NCBI GenBank assembly: GCA_903854795.1 | Contig: CAINXF010000088.1 | Coordinates: 1-7,129, forward strand | Source: Candidatus Kerfeldbacteria bacterium | GTDB taxonomy: Bacteria > Patescibacteriota > Patescibacteriia > SBBC01 | DNA: 7,129 nucleotides | Reading direction: 5' to 3' | Part shown: positions 5,645 through 7,129 of the stretch, in pieces | Position numbering within the stretch: position 1 is the stretch's first letter | Layout: each line of letters begins with the position of its first letter | The notes under the pieces: generated by a model | Seen by the model: the letters and a program-made list of their open reading frames with translations, nothing else | The model's database searches: none | What the model was told of the DNA's origin: nothing | Position numbers and translations under genes: made by a program

Positions 5645-6907
5645 CTAGAAAAGCGACGATTGACCTATCTTCTTTCGTTCGGCATCAGTGAAGATCTTCA
5701 CGATGCCGTAGGTACCATCATAGCCAGGCTCGATGTGGAGCGTGCCTTCGCGGACCCGCTTGATGCCCTCGACGGTGATCGGCGATACGTGTTTCGCGAG
5801 CTCCTCGAGCGGGACGTTCAAGAGGACGTTGAACTCGGATCCGAAGTTCGAGATGATTGCACGGTACTCGATCTCGACCGTCTTCGTGAGGTGGCCGAGG
5901 TCGAGCGCCTCGCCGATGATCTTCGAGAGCTGGATGAGTCGGATGAAGGGTGGCCTGCCCTTCGGCGCGTAGCTCTCGGCACGATCGGCCAATTTGTCGA
6001 CGCGGTGTGCGACGCCGACGGTCAGTTTACCGCCGCATTTCGGGCAGACACCTTTGACCTTCCTGGTCTCGGCTGGGGACATGCGGAGGTCGTGCGCGCG
6101 ATGACCGTCCCAATGGTACATGCCTTCCTCGGGGAAGAACTCGGTCGTCATGATGATGCGATCGAGATCGTTTTTTTTCGGGGACGGGTTGTGTAGCGCC
6201 TTCACGTAGTTCGTATAGGTAAGCTTCGCGAGCTCGAAGATCGTCGATTCGCGGCCGATGTTACGCGGCGAATGCGCATCGGAGTAGGAGACGATGGCCT
6301 TCGAGTCGAGCTCGGACAGGCGCCAGTTCATCGATGGGTCTGACGAGAGGCCGGTCTCGACCGCGGGGATCATGTCAGCGAGCTCCTCGAAGCATTCTTT
6401 CAGTGAATCGAACCCCGAGTTCGAGCCGTACATGCCGAACCATGGCGTCCAGACGTGTGCCGGGACCATCACGCACTCCGGCGAGACATCGAGGACGATC
6501 TTCAAGAGCTCTTTGATGTCGATGCCGATGATCGGTCGACCGTCGGACTTCAGTTTGCCGACCGTGCTCAACCGCGCGTTGACCTTCGCGGCGGTTGCGA
6601 GGTTCGGCGCGTAGACGAGCGTATGGATCCGGCGCGTGCCGTTGCGGCCGAAGATGCAGCTGATCTCGGCGGAGAGCATGAACCGAATGGTTGATGCCGA
6701 TCCTTTCCGTTTCAAAAAACCAGAACCATCCTCTTCGAGCTCGTCTTTCAACTCGGAGAACCACGTCGGGTGCGTGAAGTCGCCTGTGCCGATAAGTTCA
6801 ATGCCTTTGAGCGTGCCCCACTGCTCGAGCGTCGCAAGGTTCATATCCTTCGACACGGCACGGGCGAAACGCGAGTGGATCTCGAGGTCTGCGATGATGC
6901 GCGGCAT
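5645..6907 (-). CDS. Endonuclease Q (EndoQ) family PHP-domain nuclease for deaminated DNA
   Basis: This 420-residue protein is close to the usual length of EndoQ. The family nicks DNA 5' of hypoxanthine, uracil or abasic sites to start repair of deaminated bases. The PHP domain fills the first half: ADLEIHSRFARAVS (6-19), GTGDFTHP (40-47), E81 in LSAEIS, H95 in RRIHTLVYAP, H151 in VPAHVWTPWFGMYGS, and D210/H212 in SYSDAHSPRNIG are the expected metal-site motifs. The usual first HxH is ExH here (E9, H11). A zinc-ribbon-like CPKCGGKLTVG (288-298) precedes HRVDKLADR, a hallmark of this family. The C-terminal region (about 315-405) is the EndoQ-specific DNA-binding part. The protein ends in GQSSLF, resembling a sliding-clamp-binding motif. 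Some databases label such proteins UvrD-type helicases, but no helicase motifs are present. It starts 9 bases after the upstream stop, without a Shine-Dalgarno, as in a coupled operon. Confidence 0.92.
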   Translation of the reverse strand: MPRIIADLEIHSRFARAVSKDMNLATLEQWGTLKGIELIGTGDFTHPTWFSELKDELEEDGSGFLKRKGSASTIRFMLSAEISCIFGRNGTRRIHTLVYAPNLATAAKVNARLSTVGKLKSDGRPIIGIDIKELLKIVLDVSPECVMVPAHVWTPWFGMYGSNSGFDSLKECFEELADMIPAVETGLSSDPSMNWRLSELDSKAIVSYSDAHSPRNIGRESTIFELAKLTYTNYVKALHNPSPKKNDLDRIIMTTEFFPEEGMYHWDGHRAHDLRMSPAETRKVKGVCPKCGGKLTVGVAHRVDKLADRAESYAPKGRPPFIRLIQLSKIIGEALDLGHLTKTVEIEYRAIISNFGSEFNVLLNVPLEELAKHVSPITVEGIKRVREGTLHIEPGYDGTYGIVKIFTDAERKKIGQSSLF

Positions 6908-6916
6908 GACGGCGTC

Positions 6917-7129
6917 TTAGTGGTGGGCGAGCATCGGCCAGAGCTGATCGAAGATGATGCGCTGGGTCTCGGCGGTAGGAGGATCCTCGATGATCGCACC
7001 GACCGGACGTTCCTGTTCGTCGAGCGAGATCATCGCGATCTTTCCGGCATATATGATCTGGTAGGTCGGCGCGTGGTTCGCCGCCTCGAGCCAACGCCGC
7101 TCGTCGAGGCCCCAGAGCTTGCCGGTCCG
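6917..7129 (-). CDS. C-terminal end of a TrmB-like sugar-specific transcriptional regulator (partial)
   Basis: The last 70 codons of a gene enter from the right edge and end in TAA at 6919-6917. The visible part reads WGLDERRW early, then YQIIYAGKIAMISLDEQE, GAIIEDPPTAETQRIIFDQL and a short tail. The pattern I-Y-GxKIAxIS, then a turn, then (V)GxIIExxxxAxTQRxIFxxLW is typical of the C-terminal effector region of TrmB-family helix-turn-helix regulators found widely in Archaea and Patescibacteria. The DNA-binding N-terminus is outside the window, so the assignment rests on this tail only. It is the first visible gene of the run that continues into EndoQ and the methyltransferase. Confidence 0.6.
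   Translation of the reverse strand, partial: RTGKLWGLDERRWLEAANHAPTYQIIYAGKIAMISLDEQERPVGAIIEDPPTAETQRIIFDQLWPMLAHH

Noticed and set aside
5660..6196. Long plus-strand open frame (178 codons) opposite EndoQ
   Set aside because: It is a shadow of the GC-rich EndoQ gene, which has clear family motifs on the minus strand. The plus-strand peptide is Asp/Arg/Val-rich without recognisable motifs.
1..7129. CRISPR arrays, insertion sequences, toxin-antitoxin or known defence modules
   Set aside because: I found no regularly spaced direct repeats, transposase motifs, terminal inverted repeats with target duplications, or recognisable defence proteins.

Overview
The window looks like a chromosomal segment of a bacterium, most likely Patescibacteria (Candidate Phyla Radiation). 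This rests on the gene set: a bacterial EndoQ-type PHP nuclease downstream of a TrmB-like regulator, a small membrane-anchored methyltransferase, several short proteins without close recognisable families, and weak or absent Shine-Dalgarno sequences. TGA is used as a stop (for example at 255-257), which argues against the recoded Gracilibacteria/Absconditabacteria lineages. The phylum assignment is inference and not proven here. Every gene I can support lies on the minus strand, so transcription runs from right (7129) to left (1).

Right part (about 4289-7129), visibly GC-richer. In transcription order it holds the C-terminal end of a TrmB-like transcriptional regulator (cut by the window edge), an EndoQ-family deaminated-DNA endonuclease, a membrane-anchored SAM methyltransferase resembling the FAM173/ATPSCKMT lysine methyltransferases, and a 254-residue soluble helical protein of unknown function. 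The first three are separated by only 8-9 bases and form an operon. The fourth has a good promoter so close to its start codon that its mRNA may be leaderless. EndoQ ends in QSSLF, a likely sliding-clamp-binding tail.

Middle (about 3974-4284). A tRNA-Ser(CGA) gene with encoded CCA has a clear promoter upstream and a rho-independent terminator downstream. A second, weaker terminator candidate closes the 254-residue gene.

Left part (1-3973), visibly less GC-rich and more accessory in character. A 586-base stretch without a secure gene (3392-3977) shows three abutting open segments that may be a decayed coding region. It is followed by a 790-residue membrane-anchored or secreted M11/gametolysin-like metzincin protease with two Ig-like C-terminal domains. 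Next come a 314-base gap with notable inverted repeats and a G-rich tract, a 149-residue protein with one transmembrane helix and a ten-cysteine external domain, a terminator, and the first 27 codons of a further gene leaving the window. The protease and the cysteine-rich protein are both predicted to face the outside of the cell, so this side looks like a cell-surface locus. Whether the two work together is inference.

I found no CRISPR array, insertion sequence, rRNA or replication origin. Nothing here amounts to a recognisable new defence or mobile system. The points most worth following are the clamp-motif EndoQ, the FAM173-like methyltransferase beside it, the protease/cysteine-rich surface locus, and the structured G-rich intergenic DNA.
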